Assembly: GCF_000003815.2 (NCBI RefSeq)
Contig: NC_049989.1
Coordinates: forward strand, 13,002,110 to 13,059,992
Origin: Branchiostoma floridae
Lineage: Eukaryota; Chordata; Leptocardii; Amphioxiformes; Branchiostomatidae
DNA: 57,883 nt
Direction: 5' to 3'
Shown: one piece after another, positions 36,608 to 50,500 of the stretch
Position numbering within the stretch: position 1 is the stretch's first letter
Layout of the letters: each line of letters begins with the position of its first letter
Notes under the pieces: generated by a model
Seen by the model: only the letters and a program-made list of their open reading frames with translations
What the model was told of the DNA's origin: nothing
The model's database searches: none
Position numbers and translations under genes: made by a program

Positions 36608-39600
36608 AGCGACCTTTCGAAAAACCGTAAAATATTCGGATACTTCCTTCTCGAGATATTCTTGAGCATACAGGCTCTGTTTAGGCGCAACCGCTATCTC
36701 CTTTTTTTTAAACACCGCCTGTCACGGAACCGGGTAGGGGGGTGACTTAAGGACACGATTGTAGCTTAGGGTTCAAGTTCCGGCCTGGCCAACTTAGTAT
36801 CGTTGGAAAGGTCCTTTAGCAAGGAATCGAAAGGTGAAAACCGCAAAATATTCGGGTACTTCCTTCTCGAGATATTCTGGAGCATATAGGCTCTGCTTAG
36901 GCGCGACCACTATCTCCTTTTTTTGAAACACCGCCTGTCACGGCACCGGGTAGGGGGGTCGCTTAGCAAGGAATCGAAAGGTGAAAACCGCAAAATATTC
37001 GGATACTTCCTTCTCGAAATATTCTTGAGCATACAGGCTCTGTTTAGGCGCAACCGCTAGCTCCTTTTTTAGAAACACCACCTGTCACGGTAGCGGGTAG
37101 GGGGTGACTTAAGGACACGATTGTAGCTTAGGGTTCAAGTTCCGGCCTTGCCAACTTGGTATCGTTGGAAAGGTCCCTTAACAAGGAATCGAAAGGTGAA
37201 AACCGCAAAATATTCAGATACATCCTTCTCGAGATATTCTTGAGCATACAGGCTCTGTTTAGGCGCAACCGCTAGCTCCTTTCTTTAGAAACACCACCTG
37301 TCACGGCACCGGGTAGGGGGGTGACTTAAGGACGCGATTGTAGCTTAGGGTTCAAGTTCCGACCTGGCCAACTTGGTATCGTTGGATAGGTTCCTTAGCA
37401 AGGAATCGAAAGGTAAAGCCCGCAAAATATTCGGATACTTCCTTCTCGAGATATTCTTGAGCATACAGGCTCTGTTTAGGCGCAACCGCTAGCTCCTTTT
37501 TTTAAAAACCCGCCTGTCACGGCACCGGGTAGGGGGGTGACTTAAGGACGCGATTGTAGCTTAGGGTTCAAGTTCCGACCTGGCCAACTTGGTATCGTTG
37601 GATAGGTTCCTTAGCAAGGAATCGAAAGGTGAAAACCGCAAAATATTCGGATACTTCCTTCTCGAGATATTCTTGAGCATACAGGCTCTGTTTAGGCGCA
37701 ACCGCTAGCTCCATTTTTAGAAACGTTAACACCGCCTGTCACAGCACCGGGTAGGGGGGTGACTTAAGGACGCGATTTTATCTTAGAGTTCAAGTCCCGG
37801 CCTGGCCAACTTGGTATCGTTGGAAAGGTCCCTTAGCAAGAAATCGAAAGGTGAAAACCGCATAATATTTGGATACTTCCTTCTCGAGATATTCTTGAGC
37901 ATACAGGCTCTGTTTAAGCGCAACCGCTAGCCCCTTTTTTTGAAACACCGCCTGTCACGGCACCGGGTAGGGGGGTGACTTAAGGACGCGATTGTAGCTT
38001 AGGGTTCAAGTTCCGACCTGGCCAACTTGGTATCGTTGGATAGGTTCCTTAGCAAGGAATCGAAAGGTAAAAACCGCAAAATATTCGGATACTTCCTTCT
38101 CGAGATATTCTTGAGCATACAGGCTCTGTTTAGGCGCAACCGCTAGCTCATTTTTGAAACGTTAACACCGCCTGTCACAGCACCGGGTAGGCGGGTGACT
38201 TAAGGACGCGATTTTATCTTAGAGTTCAAGTCCCGGCCTGGCCATCTTGGTATCGTTGGATAGGTTCCTTAGCAAGGAATCGAAAGGTAAAAACCGCAAA
38301 ATATTTGGATACTTCCTTCTCGAGATATTCTTGAGCATACAGGCTCTGTTTAGGCGCAACCGCTAGACCCTTTTTTTTAGAAACACCGCCTGTCACGGCA
38401 CTGGGTAGGGGATGACTTAAGGACGCGATTGTAGCTTAGAGTTCAAGTCCCGGCCTGGCCATCTTGGTATCGTTGGAAAGGTCCCTTAGCAAGGAATCGA
38501 AAGGTGAAAACCGCAAAATATTCGGATACTTCCTTCTCGAGATATTCTTGAGCATACAGGCTCTGTTTAGGCACAACCGCTAGCTCCTTTTTTTGAAACA
38601 CCGCCTGCCACGGCACCGGGTAGGGGGGTGACTTAAGGACACGATTGTAGCTTAGGGTTCAAGTTCCGGCCTGGCCAACTTAGTATCGTTGGAAAGGTCC
38701 CTTAGCAAGGAATCGAAAGGTGAAAACCGCAAAATATTCGGATACTTCCTTCTCGAGATATTCTGGAGCATATAGGCTCTGTTTAGGCGCAACCACTATC
38801 TCCTTTTTTTGAAACACCGCCTGTCACGGCACCGGGAAGGGGGGTCTCTTAGCAAGGAATCGAAAGGTGAAAACCGCAAAATATTCGGATACTTCCTTCT
38901 CGAAATATTCTTGAGCATACAGGCTCTGTTTAGGCGCAACCGCTAGCTCCTTTTTTAGAAACACCACCTGTCACGGTAGCGGGTAGGGGGTGACTTAAGG
39001 ACACGATTGTAGCTTAGGGTTCAAGTTCCGGCCCGGGCAACTTGGTATCGTTGGAAAGGTCCCTTAACAAGGAATCGAAAGGTGAAAACCGCAAAATATT
39101 CAGATACATCCTTCTCGAGATATTCTTGAGCATACAGGCTCTGTTTAGGCGCAACCGCTAGCTCCGTTCTTTAGAAACACCACCTGTCACGGCACCGGGT
39201 AGGGGGGTGACTTAAGGACGCGATTGTAGCTTAGGGTTCAAGTTCCGACCTGACCAATTTGGTATCGTTGGATAGGTTCCTTAGCAAGGAATCGAAAGGT
39301 AAAAACCGCAAAATATTCGGATACTTCCTTCTCGAGATATTCTTGAGCATACAGGCTCTGTTTAGGCGCAACCGCTAGCTCCATTTTTAGAAACGTTAAC
39401 ACCGCCTGTCACAGCACCGGGTAGGCGGGTGACTTAAGGACGCGATTTTATCTTAGAGTTCAAGTCCCGGCCTGGCCATCTTGGTATCGTTGGATAGGTT
39501 CCTTAGCAAGGAATCGAAAGGTAAAAACCGCAAAATATTTGGATACTTCCTTCTCGAGATATTCTTGAGCATACAGGCTCTGTTTAGGCGCAACCGCTAG

Positions 39601-42600
39601 ACCCTTTTTTTTAGAAACACCGCCTGTCACGGCACTGGGTAGGGGATGACTTAAGGACGCGATTGTAGCTTAGAGTTCAAGTCCCGGCCTGGCCATCTTG
39701 GTATCGTTGGAAAGGTCCCTTAGCAAGGAATCGAAAGGTGAAAACCGCAAAATATTCGGATACTTCCTTCTCGAGATATTCTTGAGCATACAGGCTCTGT
39801 TTAGGCACAACCGCTAGCTCCTTTTTTTGAAACACCGCCTGCCACGGCACCGGGTAGGGGGGTGACTTAAGGACGCGATTGTAGCTTAGGGTTCAAGTTC
39901 CGGCCTGGCCAACTTGGTATCGTTGGATAGGTTCCTTAGCAAGGAATCGAAAGGTAAAAACCGCAAAATATTCGGATACTTCCTTCTCGAGATATTCTTG
40001 AGCATACAGGCTCTGTTTAGGCGCAACCGCTATCTCCTTTTTTTGAAACACCGCCTGTCACGGCACCGGGTAGGGGGGTGACTTAAGGACGCGATTGTAG
40101 CTTAGGGTTCAAGTTCCGACCTGGCCAACATGGTATCGTTGGATAGGTTCTTTAGCAAGGAATCGAAAGGTAAAAACCGCAAAATATTCGGATACTTCCT
40201 TCTCGAGATATTCTTGAGCATACAGGCTCTGTTAACACCGCCTGTCACAGCACCGGGTAGGGGGGTGACTTAAGGACGCGATTGTAGCTTAGTGTTCAAG
40301 TCCCGGCCTGGCCATCTTGGTATCGTTGGAAAGGTCCCTTAGCAAGAAATCGAAAGGTGAAAACCGCATAATATTTGGATACTTCCTTCTCGAGATATTC
40401 TTGAGCATACAGGCTCTGTTTAGGCGCAACCGCTAGCCCCCTTTTTTTTAGAAACACCGCCTGTCAGGGCACTGGGTAGGGGATGACTTAAGGACGCGAT
40501 TGTAGCTTAGGGTTCAAGTCCCGGCCTGGCCATCTTGGTATCGTTGGAAAGGTCCTTTAGCAAGGAATCGAAAGGTGAAAACCGCAAAATATTCGGATAC
40601 TTCCTTCTCGAGATATTCTTGAGCATACAGGCTCTGTTTAGGCACAACCGCTAGCTCCTTTTTTTGAAACACCGCCTGCCACGGCACCGGGTAGGGGGAC
40701 TTAAGGACGCGATTGTAGCTTAGGGTTCAAGTTCCGGCCCGGGCAACTTGGTATCGTTGGAAAGGTCCCTTAGCAAGGAATCGAAAGGTGAAAACCGCAA
40801 AATATTCGGATACTTCCTTCTCGAGATATTCTTGAGCATACAGGCTCTGTTTAGGCGCAACCGCTAGCTCCTTTTTTTGAAACACCGCCTGTCACGGCAC
40901 CGGGTAGGGGGGTGACTTAAGGACGCGATTGTAGCTTAGGGTTCAAGTTCCGACCTGGCCAACTTGGTATCGTTGGATAGGTTCTTTAGCAAGGAATCGA
41001 AAGGTAAAAACCGCAAAATATTCGGATACTTCCTTCTCGAGATATTCTTGAGCATACAGGCTCTGTTTAGGCGCAACCGCTATCTCCTTTTTTTGAAACA
41101 CCGCCTGTCACGGCACCGGGTAGGGGGGTCGCTTAGCAAGGAATCGAAAGGTGAAAACCGCAAAATATTCGGATACTTCCTTCTCGAAATATTCTTGAGC
41201 ATACAGGCTCTGTTTAGGCGCAACCGCTAGCTCCTTTTTTAGAAACATCACCTGTCACGGTAGCGGGTAGGGGGTGACTTAAGGACACGATTGTAGCTTA
41301 GGGTTCAAGTTCCGGCCTTGCCAACTTGGTATCTTTGGAAAGGTCCCTTAACAAGGAATCGAAAGTTGAAAACCGCAAAATATTCAGATATATCCTTCTC
41401 GAGATATTCTTGAGCATACAGGCTCTGTTTAGGCGCAACCGCTAGCTCCTTTCTTTAGAAACACCACCTGTCACGGCACCGGGTAGGGGGGTGACTTAAG
41501 GACGCGATTGTAGCTTAGGGTTCAAGTTCCGGCCTGGCCAACTTGGTATCGTTGGATAGGTTCCTTAGCAAGGAATCGAAAGGTAAAGCAGCAAAATGTT
41601 CGGATACTTCCTTCTCGAGATATTCTTGAGCATACAGGCTCTGTTTAGGCGCAACCGCTATCTCCTTTTTTTTTTTGAAACACCGCCTGTCACGGCACCG
41701 GGTAGGGGAGTGACTTAAGGACACGATTGTAGCTTAGAGTTCAAGTCCCGGCCTGGCCATCTTGGTATCGTTGGAAAGGTCCCTTAGCAAGGCGAAAGGT
41801 GAAAACCGCAAAATATTTGGATACTTCCTTCTCGAGATATTCTTCAGCATACAGGCTCTGTTTAGGCGCAACCGCTAGCCCCCTTTTTTTAGAAACACCG
41901 CCTGTCACGGCACTGGGTAGGGGATGACTTAAGGACGCGATTGTAGCTTAGGGTTCAAGTCCCGGCCTGGCCAACTTGGTATCGTAGGATAGGTTCCTTA
42001 GCAAGGAATCGAAAGGTGAAAACCGCAAAATATTCGGATACTTCCTTCTCGAGATATTCTTGAGCATACAGGCTCTGTTTAGGCACAACCGTTAGCTCCT
42101 TTTTTTGAAACACCGCCTGCCACGGCACCGGGTAGGGGGGTGACTTAAGGACGCGATTGTAGCTTAGGGTTCAAGTTCCGGCCTGGCCAACTTGGTATCG
42201 TTGGATAGGTCCGTTAGCAAGGAATCGAAAGGTAAAAACCGCAAAATATTCGGATACTTCCTTCTCGAGATATTCTTGAGCATACAGGCTCTGTTTAGGC
42301 GCAACCGCTAGCTCCATTTTTAGAAACGTTAACACCGCCTGTCACAGCACCGGGTAGGGGGGTGACTTAAGGACGCGATTGTAGCTTAGAGTTCAAGTCC
42401 CGGCCTGCCAAACTTGGTATCGTTGGATAGGTTCCTTAGCAAGGAATCGAAAGGTAAAAACCGCAAAATATTCGGATACTTCCTTCTCGAGATATTCTTG
42501 AGCATACAGGCTCTGTTTAGGCACAACCGCTAGCCGCATGTCACGGCACTGGGTAGTGGATGACTTAAGGACGCGATTGTAGCTTAGGGTTCAAGTCCCG

Positions 42601-44522
42601 GCCTGGCCATCTTGGTATCGTTGGAAAGGTCCCTTAGCAAGGAATCGAAAGGTGAAAACCGCAAAATATTCGGATACTTCCTTCTCGAGATATTCTTGAG
42701 CATACAGGCTCTGTTTAGGCGCAACCGCTAGCCCCCTTTTTTTAGAAACACCCCCTGTCACGGCACTGGGTAGGGGATGTCTTAAGGACGCGATTGTAGC
42801 TTAGGGTTCAAGTCCCGGCCTGGCCAACTTGGTATCGTTGGATAGGTTCCTTAGCAAGGAATCGAAAGGTGAAAACCGCAAAATATTCGGATACTTCCTT
42901 CTCGAGATATTCTTGAGCATACAGGCTCTGTTTAGGCACAACCGTTAGCTCCTTTTTTTGAAACACCGCCTGCCACGGCACCGGGTAGGGGGGTGACTTA
43001 AGGACGCGATTGTAGCTTAGGGTTCAAGTTCCGGCCTGGCCAACTTGGTATCGTTGGAAAGGTCCCTTAGCAAGAAATCGAAAGGTGAAAACCGCAAAAT
43101 ATTCGGATACTTCCTTCTCGAGATATTCTTGAGCATACAGGCTCTGTTTAGGCGCAACCGCTAGACCCTTTTTTTAGAAACACCGCCTGTCACGGCACTG
43201 GGAAGGGGATGACTTAAGGACGCGATTGTAGCTTAGGGTTCAAGTTCCGGCCTGGCCAACTTGGTATCGTTGGAAAGGTCCCTTAGCAAGAAATCGAAAG
43301 GTAAAAACCGCAAAATAGTCGGATATTTCCTTCTCGAGATATTCTTGAGCATACAGGCTCTGTTTAGGCGCAACCGCTAGCTCCTTTTTTGGAAACACCG
43401 CCCGTCACGGCACCGGGTAGATGGGTGACTTAAAGATGCGATTGTAGCTTAGGGTTCAAGTTCCGACCTGGCCAACTTGGTATCGTTGGATAGGTTCCTT
43501 AGCAAGGAATCGAAAGGTAAAAACCGCAAAATATTCGGATACTTCCTTCTCGAGATATTCTTGAGCATACAGGCATGTGTAGGCGCAAACGGTATCTCCA
43601 TTTCCAGAAACGTTAACACCGCCTGTCACAGGACCGGGTAGGAGGGTGACTTAAGGACGCGATTGTAGCTTAGTGTTCAAGTCCCGGCCTGGCCATCTTG
43701 GTATCGTTGGATAGGTTCCTTAGCAAGGAATCGAAAGGTGAAAACCGCAAAATAGTCGGATATTTCCTTCTCGAGATATTCTTGAGCATACAGGCTCTGT
43801 TTAGGCGCAACCGCTAGCTCCTTTTTTGGAAACACCGCCCGTCACGGCACCGGGTAGATGGGTGACTTAAAGATGCGATTGTAGCTTAGGGTTCAAGTTC
43901 CGACCTGGCCAACTTGGTATCGTTGGATAGGTTCCTTAGCAAGGAATCGAAAGGTAAAAACCGCAAAATATTCGGATGCTTCCTTCTCGAGATATTCTTG
44001 AGCATACAGGCATGTTTAGGCGCAACCGCTATCTCCATTTTTAGAAACGTTAACACCGCCTGTCACAGCACCGGGTAGGAGGGTGACTTAAGGACGCGAT
44101 TGTAGCTTAGTGTTCAAGTCCCGGCCTGGCCATCTTGGTATCGTGGGATAGGTTCCTTAGCAAGGAATCGAAAGGTGAAAACCGCAAAATATTCAGATAC
44201 TTCCTTCTCGAGATATTCTTGAGCATACAGGCTCTGTTTAGGCGCAACCGCTAGCTCCTTTTTTTGAAACACCGCCTGCCACGGCACCGGGTAGAGGATG
44301 ACTTAAGGACGCGATTGTAGCTTAGGGTTCAAGTCCCGGCCTGGCCATCTTGTTATCGTTGGAAAGGTCCCTTAGCAAGGAATCGAAAGGTAAAAACCGC
44401 AAAATAGTCGGATATTTCCTTCTCGAGATATTCTTGAGCATACAGGCTCTGTTTAGGCGCAACCGCTATCTCCTTTTTTTGAAACACCGCCTGTCACGGC
44501 CCGGGTAGGGGGGTACTAAGGA

Positions 44523-47500
44523 NNNNNNNNNNNNNNNNNNNNNNNNNNNNNNNNNNNNNNNNNNNNNNNNNNNNNNNNNNNNNNNNNNNNNNNNNNNNNN
44601 NNNNNNNNNNNNNNNNNNNNNNTAGAGTTCAATTCCCGGCATGGCCAACTTGGTATCATTGGAAAGGTCCCTTAGCAAGTAATCGAAAGGTGAAAACCGC
44701 AAAATATTCGGATACTTCCTTCTCGAGATATTCTTGAGCATACAGGCTCTGTTTAGGCGCAACCGCTAGCCCCTTTTTTTGAAACCCCGCCTGTCACGGC
44801 ACCGGGTAGGGGGTGACTTAAGGACGCGATTGTAGCTTAGGGTTCAAGTCCCGGCCTGGCCATCTTGGTATCGTTGGAAAGGTCCCTTAGCAAGGAATCG
44901 AAAGGTGAAAACCGCAAAATATTCGGATACTTCCTTCTCGAGATATTCTTGAGCATACAGGCTCTGTTTAGGCGCAACCGCTAGCCCCCTTTTTTTAGAA
45001 ACACCGCCTGTCACGGCACTGGGTAGGGGATGACTTAAGGACGCGATTGTAGCTTAGGGTTCAAGTCCCGGCCTGGCCAACTTGGTATCGTTGGATAGGT
45101 TCCTTAGCAAGGAATCGAAAGGTGAAAACCGCAAAATATTCGGATACTTCCTTCTCGAGATATTCTTGAGCATACAGGCTCTGTTTAGGCACAACCGTTA
45201 GCTCCTTTTTTTGAAACACCGCCTGCCACGGCACCGGGTAGGGGGGTGACTTAAGGACGCGATTGTAGCTTAGGGTTCAAGTTCCGGCCTGGCCAACTTG
45301 GTATCGTTGGAAAGGTCCCTTAGCAAGAAATCGAAAGGTGAAAATCGCAAAATATTCGGATACTTCCTTCTCGAGATATTCTTGAGCATACAGGCTCTGT
45401 TTAGGCGCAACCGCTAGACCCTTTTTTTAGAAACACCGCCTGTCACGGCACTGGGAAGGGGATGACTTAACCCTATTCAGACCGGGGGGGGGGGGCTTTT
45501 GAGGCCCGCGCTAACTTCGATGTCTTATAACGTCAGAACGGCTTACGCTAGAACCACCAAATTTGGTGAGTTTTCCTGAAATATTGTTGGCAACAATTTT
45601 CCTAAGTTTGACAAATTTTCCATTTTTTGTTGTTGCCATGGCAACCGTTTGTTGACAGGCAGTTTTGCCAAAAATTACTATTTTTGGTTCTAACTATGTA
45701 TTTTTCACATTTATTTGCTATATTACTGCAATTTTGTTACATAAATACAATCTTATATTATTCAGCATATCTTTCATAATTATATATGCATAAATTATGC
45801 TAATTTGATGACGTCATCAGCCCAAAATCCAAGATGGCGGACCGAATGGCCAGATCAAGAATAACAAGCTAATTATCCCTTAAAATTTGTAACTACCTGG
45901 TATTTTTTCATCAAAAACCACCTAAATGAATGAATTTAGTCTATTTCCATTGCCCTTTGTGATTATTTGTTGCAAAAAAAGTATTTTTTAAAATTCAAGG
46001 TGGTGGATATAATATGGCGGAGCCCAACTCGTATCTTAGATGTGCATGACGTCATTTTATGACGTCATATTGACGTCATTGATGTTGCTATTGGCAACGC
46101 AAGTCGTAAAAAACATTATTATTCTGTTATCTGCACTTGTTGTTACATTTTTGCAGCATAACTTGAAGTTTTCTGAGAATACTCATTTTTCATGGGTTTC
46201 GGCAATGTAATCAAATTGATGACGTCATAATTACGTCATCTTACGTCAACGTAACGTTAAACGTCACATACTTGTCAGATATTATGTCGAAATCATGTCT
46301 TAAAAATTTGGTGGCCCTACGGCACGTCGTTTTAGAGTTATAGGACTTAGAAGTGGAGGGCCTCAAAAGCCCCCCCCCGGTCCAGGGATGACCAAAAAAG
46401 CCCGGTCTGAATAGGGTTAAGGACGCGATTTTAGCTTAGGGTTCAAGTCCCGGCCTGGCCATCTTGGTATCGTTGGATAGGTTCCTTAGCAAGGAATCGA
46501 AAGGTAAAAACCGCAAAATAGTCGGATATTTCCTTCTCGAGATATTCTTGAGCATACAGGCTCTGTTTAGGCGCAACCGCTAGCTCCTTTTTTTGAAACA
46601 CCGCCTGTCACGGCACCGGGTAGATGGGTGACTTAAAGATGCGATTGTAGCTTAGGGTTCAAGTTCCGACCTGGCCAACTTGGTATCGTTGGATAGGTTC
46701 CTTAGCAAGGAATCGAAAGGTAAAAACCGCAAAATATTCGGATACTTCCTTCTCGAGATATTCTTGAGCATACAGGCATGTTTAGGCGCAACCGCTATCT
46801 CCATTTTTAGATAGAAACACCGCCTGTCACAGCACCGGGTAGGGGGGTGACTTAAGGACGCGATTTTATCTTAGAGTTCAAGTCCCGGCCTGGCCAACTT
46901 GGTATCGTTGGAAAGGTCCCTTAGCAAGAAATCGAAAGGTGAAAACCGCATAATATTTGGATACTTCCTTCTCGAGATATCTTGAGCATACAGGCTCTGT
47001 TAAGACCGCAACCGCTAGCCCCTTTTTTTGAAACACCGCCTGTCACGGCACCGGGTAGGGGGGTGACTTAAGGACGCGATTGTAGCTTAGGGTTCAAGTT
47101 CCGACCTGGCCAACTTGGTATCGTTGGATAGGTTCCTTAGCAAGGAATCGAAAGGTAAAAACCGCAAAATATTCGGATACTTCCTTCTCGAGATATTCTT
47201 GAGCATACAGGCTCTGTTTAGGCGCAACCGCTAGCTCCATTTTTAGAAACGTTAACACTGCCTGTCACAGCACCGGGTAGATGGATGACTTAAGGACGCG
47301 ATTGTAGCTTAGAGTTCAAGTCCCGGCCTGGCCATCTTGGTATCGTTGGAAAGGTCCCTTAGCAAGGAATCGAAAGGTCAAAACCGCAAAATATTCGGAT
47401 ACTTCCTTCTCGAGATATTCTTGAGCATACAGGCTCTGTTTAGGCGCAACCGCNNNNNNNNNNNNNNNNNNNNNNNNNNNNNNNNNNNNNNNNNNNNNNN

Positions 47501-50500
47501 NNNNNNNNNNNNNNNNNNNNNNNNNNNNNNNNNNNNNNNNNNNNNNNNNNNNNNNNNNNNNNNNNNNNNNNNNNNNNNNNNNNNNNNNNNNNNNNNNNNN
47601 NNNNNNNNNNNNNNNNNNNNNNNNNNNNNNNNNNNNNNNNNNATATAGGCTCTGTTTAGGCGCAACCACTATCTCCGTTTTTTGAAACACCGCCTGTCAC
47701 GGCACCGGGAAGGGGGGTCTCTTAGCAAGGAATCGAAAGGTGAAAACCGCAAAATATTCGGATACTTCCTTCTCGAAATATTCTTGAGCATACAGGCTCT
47801 GTTTAGGCGCAACCGCTAGCTCCTTTTTTAGAAACACCACCTGTCACGGTAGCGGGTAGGGGGTGACTTAAGGACACGATTGTAGCTTAGGGTTCAAGTT
47901 CCGGCCCGGGCAACTTGGTATCGTTGGAAAGGTCCCTTAACAAGGAATCGAAAGGTGAAAACCGCAAAATATTCAGATACATCCTTCTCGAGATATTCTT
48001 GAGCATACAGGCTCTGTTTAGGCGCAACCGCTAGCTCCGTTCTTTAGAAACACCACCTGTCACGGCACCGGGTAGGGGGGTGACTTAAGGACGCGATTGT
48101 AGCTTAGGGTTCAAGTTCCGACCTGACCAATTTGGTATCGTTGGATAGGTTCCTTAGCAAGGAATCGAAAGGTAAAAACCGCAAAATATTCGGATACTTC
48201 CTTCTCGAGATATTCTTGAGCATACAGGCTCTGTTTAGGCGCAACCGCTAGCTCCATTTTTAGAAACGTTAACACCGCCTGTCACAGCACCGGGTAGGCG
48301 GGTGACTTAAGGACGCGATTTTATCTTAGAGTTCAAGTCCCGGCCTGGCCATCTTGGTATCGTTGGATAGGTTNNNNNNNNNNNNNNNNNNNNNNNNNNN
48401 NNNNNNNNNNNNNNNNNNNNNNNNNNNNNNNNNNNNNNNNNNNNNNNNNNNNNNNNNNNNNNNNNNNNNNNNNCTTGAGCATACAGGCTCTGTTTAGGCG
48501 CAACCGCTAGACCCTTTTTTTTAGAAACACCGCCTGTCACGGCACTGGGTAGGGGATGACTTAAGGACGCGATTGTAGCTTAGAGTTCAAGTCCCGGCCT
48601 GGCCATCTTGGTATCGTTGGAAAGGTCCCTTAGCAAGGAATCGAAAGGTGAAAACCGCAAAATATTCGGATACTTCCTTCTCGAGATATTCTTGAGCATA
48701 CAGGCTCTGTTTAGGCACAACCGCTATCTCCTTTTTTTTGAACACCGCCTGTCACGGCACCGGGTAGGGGGGTGACTTAAGGACGCGATTGTAGCTTAGG
48801 GTTCAAGTTCCGACCTGGCCAACTTGGTATCGTTGGATAGGTTCCTTAGCAAGGAATCGAAAGGTGAAAACCGCAAAATAGTCGGATACTTCCTTCTCGA
48901 GATATTCTTGAGCATACAGGCTCTGTTTTGGCGCAACCGCTAGACCCTTTTTTTAGAAACACCACCTGTCACGGCACTGGGTAGGGGATGACTTAAGGAC
49001 GCGATTGTAGCTTAGGGTTCAAGTCCCGGCCTGGCCATCTTGGTATCGTTGGAAAGGTCCCTTAGCAAGGAATCGAAAGGTGAAAACCGCCAAATAGTCG
49101 GATATTTCCTTCTCGAGATATTGTTGAGCATACAGGCTCTGTTTAGGCGCAACCGCTAGCTCCTTTTTTTGAAACACCGCCTGTCACGGCACCGGGTAGA
49201 TGGGTGACTTAAAGATGCGATTGTAGCTAAGGGTTCAAGTTCCGACCTGGCCAACTTGGTATCGTTGGAAATGTCCCTTAGCAAGGAATCGAAAGGTAAA
49301 AACCGCAAAATATTCGGATACTTCCTTCTCGAGATATTCTTGAGCATACAGGCATGTTTAGGCGCAACCGCCATCTCCATTTTTAGAAACGTTAACACCG
49401 CCTGTCACAGCACCGGGTAGGAGGGTGACTTAAGGACGCGACTGTAGCTTAGAGTTCAAGTCCCGGCCTGGCCATCTTGGTATCGTTGGAAAGGTCCCTT
49501 AGCAAGGAATCGAAAAGGGAAAACCGCCAAACGTTCGGATACTTCCTTCTCGAGATATTCTTGAGTATACTAGCTCTGTTTAGGCGCAACCGCTAGCTTC
49601 TTTTTTTTTTTGAAACACCGCCTGTCACGGTACCGGGTAGGGGGGTGACTTAAGGACGCGATTGTAGCTTAGGGTTCAAGTTCCGGCCTGGCCACCATCA
49701 TATCGTTGTAAAGGTCCCTTAGCAAGGAATCGAAAGGTGAAAACCGCAAAATATTCGGATACTTCCTTCTCGAGATATTCTTGAGTATACTAGCTCTGTT
49801 TAGGCGCAACCGCTAGCTTCTTTTTTGTTTGAAACACCGCCTGTCACGGTACCGGGTAGGGGGGTGACTTAAGGACGCGATTGTAGCTTAGGGTTGAAGT
49901 TCAGGCCTGAGCAACTTGGTATCGTTGGATAGGTCCCTTAGCAAGGAATCGAAAGGTAAAAACCGCAAAATATTTGGATACTTCCTTCTCGAGATATTCT
50001 TGAGCATACAGGCTCTGTTTAGGCGCAACCGCTAGCCCCTTTTTTAAGAAACACCGCCTGTCACGGCACCGGGTAGGGGGGTGACTTAAGGACGCGATTG
50101 TAGCTTAGGGTTCAAGTTCCGGCCTGAGCAACTTGGTATCGTTGGATAGGTCCCTTAGCAAGGAATCGAAAGGTAAAAACCGCAAAATATTTGGATACTT
50201 CCTTCTCGAGATATTCTTGAGCATACAGGCTCTGTTTAGGCGCAACCGCTAGCTCCTTTTTTAGAAACACCACCTGTCACGGTACCGGGTAGGGGGTGAC
50301 GTAAGGACGTGATTGTAGCTTAGGGTTCAAGTCCCGGCCTGGCCAACTTGGTATCGTTGGATAGGTTCCTTAGCAAGGCATCGAAAGGTGAAAATCGCAC
50401 AATAGTCGGATACTTCCTTCTCGAGATATTCTTGAGCATACTGGCTTTGTTTAGGCGCAACCGCTAGCTCCTTTTTTTTAAACACCACATGACACGGCAC

